This document shows, one piece after another, positions 27,664-37,276 of a DNA stretch of 64,000 bases (positions are counted from its first letter, which is position 1; each line of letters begins with the position of its first letter). A program made the translations under genes and the position numbers. The notes under the pieces are model-generated. The model saw only the letters and a program-made list of their open reading frames with translations. It made no database searches and was not told the origin of the DNA. This DNA comes from Alphaproteobacteria bacterium Ga0077535 (GTDB taxonomy: Bacteria > Pseudomonadota > Alphaproteobacteria > Caulobacterales > Aquidulcibacteraceae): assembly GCA_001464425.1 (NCBI GenBank), contig LNEK01000026.1, forward strand, positions 224,193 to 288,192, written 5' to 3'.

Positions 27664-28361
27664 TCCGTTTCAAACCGCTTCTGATCATGAGCGTGGTGAC
27701 GATCGCGACATTCGCGTGCCTCATCATGCTCGGGCGTTGGCAGTGGGAACGCTACGAGATGAAGTCCGCACTGGCCGACGAGCCAGTGCCGATGATGACG
27801 ATCGAGAATTACCAGCCGCTGCCGGACGGCATTCAGTTCGTCTATGGCGTCCGCAGCGATACGCGCGAAGCCGGCTGGCGCGTGTTCGCGCCGGTGCAGG
27901 AAGGCGAGAGCACCATCTTCGTGGACGCCGATTTTATCGCGTCAGCGACAGGCGCCGGGCCGCCGAACGCGGACGAAGTGCGCGTCCCGGCGTCGTTGCG
28001 GCTGGGCGCGCCGATCAGCGGCGCATCGATCCGGCCCAATCCGCCTTCGCCCTTTGCAGGCGCGCCAGAACCCTTGCGGCGTCTGTGGTTCGCCATCGAT
28101 CTACCGGCGATGGGCCGCAATATCGGCGTCGATCAAGTGTCGGAATATTACATCGCTGGCGCCTATGTCGGCGCCGATGGGCGCGCCACGCCAAATCCGT
28201 TCGCGCGCGCTCCTGGCGCTGACGATCTGCCGCCGGCGCGGCACATGGGTTACGCCATCACCTGGTACGGTTTGGCGCTGGTGCTGATCGTGATCTACTT
28301 TGCATACCATGTGAGCGTCGGGCGGCTTTCGTTTGCGCCGCCGCGCCCGCCTGAGGCCTGA
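27660..28361 (+). CDS. SURF1 family oxidase assembly protein
   Basis: 233-residue protein with a helix at each end (about residues 5-24 and 205-223) and a periplasmic domain between, the layout of SURF1/Shy1 proteins that help insert heme A into subunit I. Typical features are LGRWQWERYEMK after the first helix, WRVFAPVQEG in the middle and MGYAITWYGLALVLIVIY at the end. Translationally coupled to DUF983 in front, and its TGA overlaps the thrC ATG behind (TGATG). Confidence 0.9.
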   Translation: MIRFKPLLIMSVVTIATFACLIMLGRWQWERYEMKSALADEPVPMMTIENYQPLPDGIQFVYGVRSDTREAGWRVFAPVQEGESTIFVDADFIASATGAGPPNADEVRVPASLRLGAPISGASIRPNPPSPFAGAPEPLRRLWFAIDLPAMGRNIGVDQVSEYYIAGAYVGADGRATPNPFARAPGADDLPPARHMGYAITWYGLALVLIVIYFAYHVSVGRLSFAPPRPPEA

Positions 28362-29791
28362 TGCGTTACATCTCCACCCGGGGCGGGGCGCCGCCGGTTT
28401 CGTTTCTGGACGCTGTGCTTGCCGGCATGGCGCCTGACGGCGGGCTTTATGTGCCGGAGACTTGGCCCGAGCTCGGGCTCAGTCCGCGCAAAGTCGTGTT
28501 CACCCATTACGGCAACGTCGCAAAGCACACGCTGCGCGCCTTCGCGGGCGATGATCTCAGCGAAGACGACACCATCGAACTCGTCAACGAAGCTTACATC
28601 GAAGCGCCGGCCGATCCGCACGACGCAAGCTGGCGCGCCAAGTGGCCGGAGCCGGTGACGCCATTGCGCCAAGTGCGCGTCGGCGATTGGCTGCTGGAGC
28701 TTTTTCACGGGCCGTCGCTCTCTTTCAAAGACGTGGCGATGCAGCTGATCGGCCCGCTCTACGATCTGGCGCTGACGAAGCGCGATACGCGATTGAGCGT
28801 CGTGTGCGCCACGTCGGGCGATACAGGCGGCGCGGCTGTCGAAGCGCTGAAGGGCCGCGAGCGCATCGATCTCTTCGTGCTGACGCCGAAGGGTCGCGTC
28901 TCCGAAGTGCAACGCCGCTTCATGACAACATCCGGCGCTGCAAACGTGCGCGTGCTGGAGGTCGATGGTGATTTCGATGCTTGCCAGGCAATCGTCAAAG
29001 CCATGTTCGCGGATGCGGACTTCGCCACGCGTGCGCAACTCTCAGGCGTCAACTCGATCAACTGGGCCCGCATCGTGGCGCAGAGCGTATATTTCCAGAT
29101 CGCCGCGCACACGTACGGCGGCCTCGGCCCCGTTGATTTCGTTGTGCCCACCGGCAATTTCGGTGATGCGTACTCCGGCTGGGTGGCCAAGCAGCTTGGC
29201 GCGCCGATCGGTAAGATCATGCTCGCCACCAACGAGAACGACATTCTGGCGCGCGCGTTGAACACTGGGCGCTACGAGCGCGGCGCGTCGAAAGCCACGC
29301 TCTCACCGGCAATGGATATTCAAGTCGCCTCCAACTTCGAGCGCATCCTGTTCGAGGCGTTGGAGCGCGATGGGGAAGGCGTCGCGCGGCTTTACGCGCA
29401 GCTCGCACAATCCGGCGGTTTCGATATTCCGCCCGCGGCGCTGGAGCGCCTGCGCGCTGATTTTGCCGCCGCGCCTGTCGACGATGCGGAAACGCTGCAA
29501 ACCATGGCGTGGAGCGCGCAGGATGACGCGCCGGTTTGCCCGCATACCGCTGTCGGCTACGCGGCGCGCTCGAAAGTGGTCGATGCGCTCTCGCAGAACG
29601 CCGTCGTCTTCCTCGCCACCGCACATCCGGCAAAGTTCCCCGAAACGGTGGAGCGCGCCACCGGCGCTGCGCCGCCATTGCCGGCCAAGTGCTCGGATCT
29701 CTTCCAACGCACTGAGCAGTTTGACTCCGTCGCCGCCGACGCCGATGCCGTGAAGCAATACATCCGAGAACGGAGCCGAGCGTGGAGCTAG
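28361..29791 (+). CDS. thrC: Threonine synthase
   Basis: 476-residue PLP enzyme converting O-phosphohomoserine to threonine. The N-terminus MRYISTRGGAPPVSFLDAVL is characteristic of the long bacterial/fungal type. The PLP lysine is Lys123 in GPSLSFKDVAMQLIG, with ATSGDTGGAA following and NSINWARIVAQSVYF further on. It is fused translationally to the end of the oxidase operon, an arrangement seen in related genomes, although no metabolic link is obvious. Confidence 0.95.
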   Translation: MRYISTRGGAPPVSFLDAVLAGMAPDGGLYVPETWPELGLSPRKVVFTHYGNVAKHTLRAFAGDDLSEDDTIELVNEAYIEAPADPHDASWRAKWPEPVTPLRQVRVGDWLLELFHGPSLSFKDVAMQLIGPLYDLALTKRDTRLSVVCATSGDTGGAAVEALKGRERIDLFVLTPKGRVSEVQRRFMTTSGAANVRVLEVDGDFDACQAIVKAMFADADFATRAQLSGVNSINWARIVAQSVYFQIAAHTYGGLGPVDFVVPTGNFGDAYSGWVAKQLGAPIGKIMLATNENDILARALNTGRYERGASKATLSPAMDIQVASNFERILFEALERDGEGVARLYAQLAQSGGFDIPPAALERLRADFAAAPVDDAETLQTMAWSAQDDAPVCPHTAVGYAARSKVVDALSQNAVVFLATAHPAKFPETVERATGAAPPLPAKCSDLFQRTEQFDSVAADADAVKQYIRERSRAWS

Positions 29792-31038
29792 AACTGATCC
29801 GCCTGCCGAATGGCGTGCGCGTGGCTTTGGACCCAATGCCGGGCCTCGGCACCGCAGCGCTTGGCGTATGGCAGCGCGTCGGCGCCCGTTGGGAGCCGGC
29901 CGAGCACAACGGCATCGCGCACCTGTTTGAGCACATGGCGTTTAAAGGCGCTGGCTCCCGCGATGCGCGTGGTTTTGCCGAAGCCATCGAGAATGTTGGC
30001 GGCGTGATGAACGCCGGCACCGGCTATGAGCGAACTTCGTATTACGCGCGCGTGGTCGCAGAAAACGCGCCGTTCGCGCTCGATCTGATTGCCGACGTGT
30101 TGTTCGAGCCGCATTGGGCGCCGGACGATCTGGAGAAAGAAAAAGGGGTCGTCGCCCAGGAGCGCGGCGAAGCCTTCGACATTCCGGATGACCGCGTCTT
30201 CGAACTGCACCAAGCCATACTCTATCCCGATCAACCGCTCGGCCGCCCGATCCTCGGTGAGGACGCAACGCTGGCCAATGTCAGCGTCGATACGCTGCGC
30301 GCATTCCACGATGCGCACATGACGCCGGACCGCGTTGTCGTCTCGATCGCCGGCGCCTTCGATCGCAACGCCTTCGTCGAGACTGCAGAGCGGCGCTTCG
30401 GGCATCTGCAATCGCGCCCCGCTCAGGCCATGGCGCCCGCGCGCGCCCACGCCGGCCGCGCCAGCGAAACCCGCAAGCTGGAGCAGACGCACCTTGTGTT
30501 CTCGTGGCCAGGCGTGGCGCAAGGTTCGGATAAGGCCTACGCGCTGCGGCTCATGTCGGAGATCTTCGGCGGCGGCATGTCATCGCGGCTCTTCCAGGAA
30601 GTGCGCGAGCAGCGCGGCCTGGTTTACGCCATCGATAGCTTCCTCGATTCCATCGAGGACGATGGCCGCCTCTGTGTTTACGCGGGCTGCTCGTCCGAAA
30701 ATGCCCGCACCGTCGCCGAGATCGTCCGCACCCAGCTGGCCGTGATGGCCGAGAAGGGCCCAACCTCGGACGAGCTCAACCGCGCCAAGGCCGTGTCACG
30801 CGCGCAAATGCTGATGGGCTTGGAAGCGCCTTCGGCGCGGGCGGAGGCGCGCGTGGGCCAGGTTTTCCTGCGGGACCGTCTTGTAGATTTCTCCGAGCTC
30901 CGCGCCCGCATGGACGCTGTCACCGCCGAGGATGTCCGGGCCGCGGCCGAGGCGGCGCTCTCGGGGCCTGCCTGCGCAGCTGCAATTGGCCCTAAAGCGG
31001 GGCATGGCGCGCTGGACGCGTTTCAGGCAAACTCCTGA
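29782..31038 (+). CDS. M16 family zinc peptidase (processing-peptidase-like)
   Basis: 418-residue inverzincin. The inverted metal motif HxxEH is seen as His47-Leu-Phe-Glu50-His51 in AHLFEHMAFKG, with the third ligand region EKGVVAQERGEAFD downstream. The second half carries the substrate-grip Arg-Tyr-like region (SSRLFQEVREQRGLVYAI). This is the PqqL/mitochondrial-processing-peptidase-like type of about 420 residues. The start is GTG inside the last codons of thrC (overlap ten bases), so translation is probably coupled. Substrate unknown. Confidence 0.92.
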   Translation: MELELIRLPNGVRVALDPMPGLGTAALGVWQRVGARWEPAEHNGIAHLFEHMAFKGAGSRDARGFAEAIENVGGVMNAGTGYERTSYYARVVAENAPFALDLIADVLFEPHWAPDDLEKEKGVVAQERGEAFDIPDDRVFELHQAILYPDQPLGRPILGEDATLANVSVDTLRAFHDAHMTPDRVVVSIAGAFDRNAFVETAERRFGHLQSRPAQAMAPARAHAGRASETRKLEQTHLVFSWPGVAQGSDKAYALRLMSEIFGGGMSSRLFQEVREQRGLVYAIDSFLDSIEDDGRLCVYAGCSSENARTVAEIVRTQLAVMAEKGPTSDELNRAKAVSRAQMLMGLEAPSARAEARVGQVFLRDRLVDFSELRARMDAVTAEDVRAAAEAALSGPACAAAIGPKAGHGALDAFQANS

Positions 31039-31041
31039 ACC

Positions 31042-31617
31042 ATGGTGCTGATGCGCAAGGATAGCGACGGTGGCCGCCGCATTGACGGCGAGGGCGTCTA
31101 TTTGCGGACGCCGGAAGCGCGCGACTATCAGGATTGGGCCGCCGTTCGCGACGCCAGCCGCAACTTCCTCACACCCTGGGAGCCGACTTGGGCGCAAGAT
31201 GAAACCTCACGCGGCTCGTATCGCTATAAAGTCCGCCGCTACACCGAAGATGCGCGCGACGATAAGGCCTACGCGCTGTTCGTGTTCCGCGAAGACGACG
31301 ACGCGCTGCTCGGCGGCGTGACGCTCTCAAACGTCCGCCGCGGCGTCGCGCAAACGGCGTCGCTCGGTTATTGGGCCGGCCAGATGCACGCCGGCAAGGG
31401 CTACATCACCGCCGCTGTGCGCGCTGTGGTGCGCTATGCGTTCGAGGATTTGGAGCTGCACCGCGTCGAAGCCGCGTGTCAGCCCGACAACATGGCCTCG
31501 CGCCGCGTGCTCGAAAAAGCTGGCTTCACCCAAGAAGGCATGGCGCGCGCCTATCTCAAAATCAACGGCGCCTGGCGCGACCACATCCTGTTCGGGATTG
31601 TGAACGAGGCGGGTTAG
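31042..31617 (+). CDS. rimJ: RimJ-type ribosomal-protein-alanine N-acetyltransferase
   Basis: 191-residue GNAT enzyme, probably acetylating the N-terminus of a ribosomal protein. RimJ-like marks are VYLRTPEARDYQDWAAVRDA, LTPWEPTW, and the acetyl-CoA region LGYWAGQMHAGKGYITAAVR followed by LELHRVEAACQPDN and SRRVLEKAGF. It starts three bases after the M16 peptidase and is the last gene of the plus-strand block; its stop overlaps that of the convergent nadC by four bases. Confidence 0.87.
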   Translation: MVLMRKDSDGGRRIDGEGVYLRTPEARDYQDWAAVRDASRNFLTPWEPTWAQDETSRGSYRYKVRRYTEDARDDKAYALFVFREDDDALLGGVTLSNVRRGVAQTASLGYWAGQMHAGKGYITAAVRAVVRYAFEDLELHRVEAACQPDNMASRRVLEKAGFTQEGMARAYLKINGAWRDHILFGIVNEAG

Positions 31618-32498
31618 AGCGCGTCCAACCCCACATCCAGCGAACGCGCCGAGTGCGTCAGTGCGCCGATGCTGATCACATCAACGCCCGTTTCCGCCAC
31701 CGCGAACACGTTCTCGATCGTGATGCCGCCGGACGCCTCCAACAACGTCTGCCCCTTCGCGAGCTTCACCGCCGTGCGCAAATCCGTGAGGCTAAAATTA
31801 TCCAGCAGGATCGCGCTCGGCGCATGCGGCAGCGCTTGTTTCAATTGATCCAGCGTATCCACCTCGATCTCGATGCAGGTCAGATGCGCCGCCGCCGCGC
31901 GGGCGCGTTGCATGGCGTTGGCGATCGTGCCTGAGGCGGCGATGTGATTGTCCTTGATCAGCATCGCATCGTCCAAGCCGTAGCGATGCGCGCCGCCGCC
32001 GCCGAGTTTGACCGCGCGCTTTTCCAGCGCCCGCATGCCCGGCGTCGTCTTGCGGGTGGAGGCGATGATCACGCCCATGCCGTCCACGGCGCCCACATAG
32101 ACCGCGGTCAGCGTCGCGATGCCGGAGAGGCGGCCGATGAAGTTCAGCATCGTGCGCTCGGCCATCAGCATCGAGCGCGCGCTGCCTTCAATGGTCATGA
32201 TCGTATCGCCGGCTTTCACGCGCGCGCCGTCGCCGGCGCTGATTGTGAACTGCAGGTCCGGGTCGATCATGTAGGCCGCCAAAGTCGCCGCATCGAGCCC
32301 GGCCACCACGCCAGCTTCGCGCGCGCGCAGCGCCCACTTGCCTTGCACCTCTGGGTCGATCAGCGCGTCGGTGGTGACATCGCCGGCGGCGCCGAGATCT
32401 TCAGCGAGCGCCAATTTCACGATCGGTTCGAGAATAATATCAGGCAGCGGCGGCAGCGTCGTTCCGCGTGAGGAAGCTGCGGTGCGGTTCTGCGGCAT
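31614..32498 (-). CDS. nadC: Nicotinate-nucleotide pyrophosphorylase (carboxylating), quinolinate phosphoribosyltransferase
   Basis: 294-residue enzyme joining quinolinate to PRPP to give nicotinate mononucleotide, third step of de novo NAD synthesis. Conserved blocks: LAEDLGAAGDVTTDALI, ERTMLNFIGRLSGIATLT, STRKTTPGMRALEKRAVKLG and HRYGLDDAMLIKDNH. The ATG at 32496-32498 starts MPQNRTAASSRG; it lies inside the end of nadB (59-base overlap), so the two are coupled. Last gene of the nadA-nadB-nadC unit. Confidence 0.95.
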   Translation of the reverse strand: MPQNRTAASSRGTTLPPLPDIILEPIVKLALAEDLGAAGDVTTDALIDPEVQGKWALRAREAGVVAGLDAATLAAYMIDPDLQFTISAGDGARVKAGDTIMTIEGSARSMLMAERTMLNFIGRLSGIATLTAVYVGAVDGMGVIIASTRKTTPGMRALEKRAVKLGGGGAHRYGLDDAMLIKDNHIAASGTIANAMQRARAAAAHLTCIEIEVDTLDQLKQALPHAPSAILLDNFSLTDLRTAVKLAKGQTLLEASGGITIENVFAVAETGVDVISIGALTHSARSLDVGLDAL

Positions 32499-33906
32499 CG
32501 GGGAAATCGCTCCTGAAGTGCGCGCCGCGGCTTTCCTTGCGGGCGAGCGCGGCGGTGAGAATGAGGCGTGCGGCGACAAGCGGGTGGGCCTCGCCATGAG
32601 CTTCGCAGAGCGCGCCGACTCGGTCGAGCGCCAAGCTTAAGCCGGCAGCATCACGGACGACGCCAGCATGCGCTTGCATCAATTGGCGCAACTGCGCGCG
32701 CGGCGCGTCGGGCAGAACCGGCGGCAGCGCTGTGTTGTCCACAGGCGCCACAGGCGTCGCGACGGTGTCGCGCAGCCGATCCGCGATGCGCTGGGCGAAC
32801 ACCACAGCTTCAAGCAGCGAGTTCGATGCCAGCCGGTTGGCGCCATGTGCGCCGGTCGAGGCGCATTCGCCGACAGCCCACAAGCCCGCAAGCGTTGTGC
32901 GCCCCCACACGTCAGTGACCATGCCGCCCATGTGATAATGCGCGGCGGGCGCTACCGGGATCGGCGTGGTGCGCGGGTCGAGGCCGGCGCTCATGCAGGC
33001 GGCGAACACAGTAGGGAAATTGCGCGGGAAGTGTGAACCGACTGCCTCTCGCGCATCGAGAAAAGCGCCGCGCCCAGCTGCGCGCTCCAGGTGGATCGCG
33101 CGCGCGACGACGTCACGGGCCGCCAGATCAGCGACGAAAGCTTCGCCCTTGCCATTGATCAGATGTGCGCCTTCGCCGCGCAACGCTTCGGTGGCGAGCG
33201 GGGCAGGGTCGCGGCCGATATCGATCGCGGTTGGGTGAAACTGAACGAACTCGGGATCGGCGATCAGCGCGCCAGCGCGCGCGGCCATGGCGAGGCCTTG
33301 ACCCATCGCTTCCGGCGGATTGGTGGTGACGGCGTAGAGCCCGCCCGAGCCGCCTGTGGCGAGCACGGTTTCGCTGGCTTCAAAGCGCGCGCCGTCATCG
33401 CAGACAACACCCGCAACACGGCCATTGCCATCTTGCAGCAGCACGCGCGCGCGCGCGTTTTCGATAATGGTGATATGCGGCGCTGCACGCGCAGCGGCGA
33501 TCAGCGCGTCCATGATGGCTTTGCCGGCGAGATCGCCAGACACACGAACGACGCGCGGCTTGGAGTGCGCCGCTTCCAAGCTCTGCGCGAGCTTTCCATC
33601 CGGCGTGCGATCGAAGGGCACACCGAGCGCGACGAGATCAAGCACACGCGCCGAGCCGTCGCGCGCAATGAGCTGCGCCACCGCCGGATCAACAAGCCCA
33701 GCGCCGGCTGCAATTGTGTCCTGCGCGTGCAGTTCTGGATCGTCCTCCGGCGCCAGCGCGGCAGCCAAGCCGCCTTGCGCCCATGAACTGGCAGAAGCTA
33801 GTCCAAGCGGCGCCTGGCTCAGCACGGTGACGCGCCGCGGCGCGAGCTTCAGCGCAAGAAATAAGCCCGCGAGCCCCGCGCCGACGATGAGGATGTCGTC
33901 GCGCAT
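32440..33906 (-). CDS. nadB: L-aspartate oxidase
   Basis: 488-residue FAD enzyme oxidising L-aspartate to iminoaspartate, first step of de novo NAD synthesis. The dinucleotide-binding start DILIVGAGLAGLFLALKLAP, the SSWAQGGLAAAL loop, the EFVQFHPTA motif and GLWAVGECASTGAHGANRLA are all present. The ATG at 33904-33906 puts the GxGxxG fold at residue 8, as usual; a start 18 bases upstream is possible. It follows nadA by 24 bases. Confidence 0.95.
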   Translation of the reverse strand: MRDDILIVGAGLAGLFLALKLAPRRVTVLSQAPLGLASASSWAQGGLAAALAPEDDPELHAQDTIAAGAGLVDPAVAQLIARDGSARVLDLVALGVPFDRTPDGKLAQSLEAAHSKPRVVRVSGDLAGKAIMDALIAAARAAPHITIIENARARVLLQDGNGRVAGVVCDDGARFEASETVLATGGSGGLYAVTTNPPEAMGQGLAMAARAGALIADPEFVQFHPTAIDIGRDPAPLATEALRGEGAHLINGKGEAFVADLAARDVVARAIHLERAAGRGAFLDAREAVGSHFPRNFPTVFAACMSAGLDPRTTPIPVAPAAHYHMGGMVTDVWGRTTLAGLWAVGECASTGAHGANRLASNSLLEAVVFAQRIADRLRDTVATPVAPVDNTALPPVLPDAPRAQLRQLMQAHAGVVRDAAGLSLALDRVGALCEAHGEAHPLVAARLILTAALARKESRGAHFRSDFPDAAEPHRSFLTRNDAAAAA

Positions 33907-33930
33907 CACCCGCCCCAAAACCACCTGCGC

Positions 33931-35094
33931 TTAAACCAATTCCACCGCGACTTCCGGGCGGCCGATCTCGAACGCGCGCGGCTTTTCCTTCGGCAGCGCC
34001 AGCATCGCGTCGATCGCTTTTTTGGCGCGGACGCGCACATCTTCCGGGATGATCACTTCGTGCTGCATGTTCGCCAATGCGTCGTAGATGCCTTCAAGCG
34101 TGATACGCTTCATGTGCGGGCACAGATTGCACGGGCGCACGAAATCCACGTCCGGCGCAGCGGCCGCGACGTTGTCGCTCATCGAGCATTCAGTGAGCAG
34201 CACCACCTTCGCAGGGCGCTTCTCTACGACGTAATCCTGCAAAGCCGCAGTCGAGCCGGCGAAGTCCGACGCCGCCATCACGTCAGGAGGGCATTCGGGG
34301 TGCGCGAGAATTACGATACCCGGATGCGCGGCGCGGAGCTCGGTGATGTCCTCGGCGGTGAAGCGCTCGTGCACTTCGCAGCGGCCGTGCCACGAGATGA
34401 TCTTGATGCCCGTCTGCGCCGCGACGTTCTTGGCCAGGAATTCATCCGGCAACAGGATGACGCGATCGACGCCCCATTCACGCGCCGCCCATTCGACGAC
34501 GGCGGCGGCGTTCGAGGACGTGCAGCACACATCGCTTTCAGCTTTCACGTCAGCCGAGGTGTTCACGTAGGTAACGACCGGCAGGCCCGGGAAGCGTTGC
34601 TTGATCAAGCGCACGTCTGCGCCCGTGATCGAGGCGGCGAGCGAGCAGCCGGCGCGCATATCGGGGATCAGAACGGTCTTATCCGGCGCCAAAATTTTCG
34701 AGGTTTCGGCCATGAAGTGGACGCCGGCCTGGACGATCACCGCCGCATCCGTCTCTGCCGCCTCGCGCGCGAGCTGCAGCGAGTCGCCGCGGAAATCGCC
34801 GACGCAGTGGAAGATCTCCGCCGTCATGTAATTGTGCGCGAGGATGACCGCGTGCTTGGCGCGCTTCATCTTGTTGATGGCGCTGATCAGCGGCGCATAC
34901 GCCGGCCACTCGACCGCTGGGATGACGTGCTTCACGTGCTCATAGAGCGGCGCGGTCTCAGCGGCGACTTCCGGCGTGTAGGCGAGGCCACGGCGGGCGG
35001 CGGCGTCGAGCGCGCCCCAAGTCCCGTGGACGGCGCGGGGGTCGCAGCCCGAGCTTTCGCTGGTCGTGAGGGGGGCGTCGATAATCCGGGCCAT
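33931..35094 (-). CDS. nadA: Quinolinate synthase
   Basis: 387-residue [4Fe-4S] enzyme condensing iminoaspartate with dihydroxyacetone phosphate to quinolinate. The three cluster cysteines fit [18 protein letters not shown] and [12 protein letters not shown]; other marks are [34 protein letters not shown] and LPDEFLAKN. The ATG at 35092-35094 is chosen because AGGAGG lies just upstream; a longer frame to 35145 would run through an operator. First gene of the NAD operon, with two palindromic operator sites before it. Confidence 0.96.
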   Translation of the reverse strand: MARIIDAPLTTSESSGCDPRAVHGTWGALDAAARRGLAYTPEVAAETAPLYEHVKHVIPAVEWPAYAPLISAINKMKRAKHAVILAHNYMTAEIFHCVGDFRGDSLQLAREAAETDAAVIVQAGVHFMAETSKILAPDKTVLIPDMRAGCSLAASITGADVRLIKQRFPGLPVVTYVNTSADVKAESDVCCTSSNAAAVVEWAAREWGVDRVILLPDEFLAKNVAAQTGIKIISWHGRCEVHERFTAEDITELRAAHPGIVILAHPECPPDVMAASDFAGSTAALQDYVVEKRPAKVVLLTECSMSDNVAAAAPDVDFVRPCNLCPHMKRITLEGIYDALANMQHEVIIPEDVRVRAKKAIDAMLALPKEKPRAFEIGRPEVAVELV

Positions 35095-35127
35095 GGGCGG
35101 CCTCCTGATGGCCCGGGGCGGGCCAGT

Positions 35128-35146
35128 TATGCTCAATCGGAGCATA
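35128..35146. promoter_or_regulatory. NadQ-type operator 1 of nadABC
   Basis: Palindrome with arms TATGCT and AGCATA separated by seven bases, centred about 43 bases upstream of the nadA start. It overlaps a TATATG sequence that could be a -10 element. Sequence and spacing equal those of the second site, and match my recollection of the NadQ motif of Alphaproteobacteria. Binding here would block transcription of nadABC when NAD is plentiful. Confidence 0.7.
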
Positions 35147-35187
35147 TATGGGGTGCTAGAACTCGCCGGAAAGACCCCGACGCACCC

Positions 35188-35210
35188 CTTATGCTAAAAT
35201 TGAGCATAAG
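35188..35210. promoter_or_regulatory. NadQ-type operator 2 of nadABC
   Basis: Palindrome with exact eight-base arms CTTATGCT and AGCATAAG around a seven-base AT-rich spacer. Centre-to-centre distance to site 1 is about 62 bases, close to six helical turns, so the two sites lie on one face of the DNA. It also lies 131 bases upstream of the divergent mltA start. Confidence 0.75.
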
Positions 35211-35340
35211 TACTTGGCGGAACTTACCCCCAAGCGATTCAGCGCGCAAGCGAAACTCGATCCAGCCCGCCTGCGCCAAATGCTGCCGCTTGCCGCTTTC
35301 GGGCGTTACACCCCTCATTCGGTTTCGCGGGAGTTTGCCA

Positions 35341-36497
35341 ATGCGTCGTCTGGGGATTTTGGCCGTAGCCGGTCTGGCGCTGAGCGCCTGCGCGACGTCG
35401 CCTACGACCGAGGGGACGGCGACGCCGGAAACCACGCGTCCGACAGGTGAAGCATTCGCGCTGCAACCCACAAGTTTCTCAGACATTCCGGATTGGCAGA
35501 GCATCGATCTCGCCCCGGCTTTGCTCGCCTTCCGTCGATCCTGCGACGGCCGGGTCGTTATGGCGGCACAGTCGGCGACTGGGCGCCCGCATGCGCCGCG
35601 GCGCAGAGCATCTCGCCTGGCGGCGAGCGCAGTTTCTTCGAAGCGAACTTCATTCCACACGTCGTGCGCGGCGAGGGCGAAGCACGACTGACGGCGTATT
35701 ACGAGCCGATCATTCAAGCGCGTCGTTTTCCTGACGCACAATTTTCAGCACCATTGCTGCGCAAACCAAACGACATGGTCAGCGTCGATATCGCTGCGTT
35801 CGCTGAAGCGTATGACAACGAAGTATTGCGCGGCGCGCCGCGTGCGCTGACCGGCCAACTCGTCGGCAACGAAGTGCGTCCCTATCCGCAACGCGGCGAC
35901 CTCAATCCCGCGCCGGAGCAAGCGTTCGCGTGGGCGCATCCAGTTGATGTTTACAATCTACAGATCCAAGGCTCCGGCCGCATCGCGTTTCCGGACGGCA
36001 CAAATGCGCGCGCCGCATACGCTGCGCAGAACGGCTATCGCTGGCGTTCGGCACTCGGCGCATTGCGCGACAGCGGCGAATTGCCGAGCGCGACATGGGG
36101 GAACTTCCGCACCTGGAGCGATCAGCGCGGCGCTGAAGCAACGCGCCAAGCGCTCGCCGCCGATCCGTCGTACGTGTTCTTTCAAGAAGAGACGATCGAC
36201 GATCCGAGCGCCGGCCCGCGTGGCGCGGCCAATGTGCCTTTGACTCCGCTCGGTTCCATCGCCGTCGACCCAGCGTTCCATCCTTACGGCGCGGTGGTGT
36301 TCGTCGATGGCCAATACGATGGCCAACCGTTCCGCCGTTTGCTCGTCGCGCAAGATACAGGCGGCGCTATCCGGCGCGGACCGCAGCGCGGCGACGTGTT
36401 CTTCGGCTCCGGCCCAGAGGCCGGGCAGGGCGCCGAGCGTATGAACGCGCCGGCGCGCTGGTGGACCTTACTGCCGCGAGGGGTTCCGGTATCGTAA
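35341..36497 (+). pseudogene. mltA: Membrane-bound lytic transglycosylase A, frameshifted
   Basis: MltA cleaves peptidoglycan glycan strands to 1,6-anhydro products from the outer membrane. One frame from ATG 35341 gives a lipoprotein signal (MRRLGILAVAGLALSACATS, lipid Cys17) and the family start SFSDIPDWQ...ALLAFRRSCDG. The rest continues in another frame from about 35560: YGGTVGDWAPACAAAQ, GEARLTAYYEP, the 3D-type LLVAQDTGGAI with its catalytic aspartate, and FFGSGPEAG. The frame change lies at about 35545-35560. A single missing base would explain it. As written no exported full-length enzyme is made, since the second frame has only a poor TTG start. Confidence 0.85.
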
Positions 36498-36553
36498 GCC
36501 ATCGGTTAGGCTAGCACGCGAGCCAGGGACCAATCGAACGCGGAGGAGCGCGC

Positions 36554-37276
36554 ATGAAGCGCCGCCTAGCTCTAGTATTGTGCGCGCTTACGCTTGGCGG
36601 CTGCGCGGTGACCAACACTTCATATCCATCGCCCACGGTGAGTGCGCCGATCGCGCACCTCCCGCCGGCGCCGAGCGCCTACAATTACACGGCCGTCGCG
36701 CGCGCGCCGCTGCACAGCGAACTGTTCACCTGCAATCGCGGCGGATCGAACCTCGGCGAGATCGGCTTGCGCGGTGAAGCATCGCGCTACTCTCCATACA
36801 TGGATACGCCGGCCGGGCCGCTGCTGCGCACGCCGACTGAGGCGGCGTGTCTCTCGTCCGGTTTCGGTTGGCGCGATATGTCGAGGCGCCAACACAGCGG
36901 GCTCGATCTCGCTAACCCAAGCGGCGGTTTCATTTACGCCGCAGCAGACGGGCGCATTGTCAGCGCCGATTGGCGCGGCGGCTACGGAAATTTTGTCGAG
37001 ATCGATCACGGCAGCAACGTGCGCACGCGTTACGCCCACTTGGCGGAGATCGATCCAAATTTGCGCCCTGGCATGCGAATTCCCGCCGGCGCCGCCATCG
37101 GCCGAATGGGGATGACCGGTAACGCCACTGGCGTACATTTGCATTACGAAGTTTCGGTCGATGGGCTGCTCGTCGATCCATTGCACTTCGGCTTGCCGCC
37201 GCAATATCAAGCGACGCCGGTGACGCAGACCTTCCCCGATCCAATCACGCTGCCACCGCCCGACGGGATGCAGTAA
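36554..37276 (+). CDS. Lipoprotein with M23 (LytM) peptidase domain
   Basis: 240-residue probable outer-membrane lipoprotein: MKRRLALVLCALTLGGCAVT, lipid Cys17. The C-terminal domain (about residues 110-225) is a LytM endopeptidase fold with the metal ligands HxxxD in QHSGLDLA and HxH in VHLHYEVSVDG, both intact. The region GYGNFVEIDHGSNVRTRYAHL is typical. It may cut peptidoglycan cross-links or activate amidases. GGAGGAG lies before the ATG. It follows mltA on the same strand by 56 bases, so two wall hydrolases are paired. Confidence 0.88.
   Translation: MKRRLALVLCALTLGGCAVTNTSYPSPTVSAPIAHLPPAPSAYNYTAVARAPLHSELFTCNRGGSNLGEIGLRGEASRYSPYMDTPAGPLLRTPTEAACLSSGFGWRDMSRRQHSGLDLANPSGGFIYAAADGRIVSADWRGGYGNFVEIDHGSNVRTRYAHLAEIDPNLRPGMRIPAGAAIGRMGMTGNATGVHLHYEVSVDGLLVDPLHFGLPPQYQATPVTQTFPDPITLPPPDGMQ

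Noticed and set aside
32440..32498. Apparent error in the 59-base nadB-nadC overlap
   Set aside because: Both ends are natural for their families, and overlaps of this size between coupled nad genes are acceptable.
34060..35691. 543-codon plus-strand open frame opposite nadA
   Set aside because: Its translation is Arg/His-rich and has no domain; it is the antisense shadow of nadA. Only its last part (from 35341) is real, as the start of mltA.
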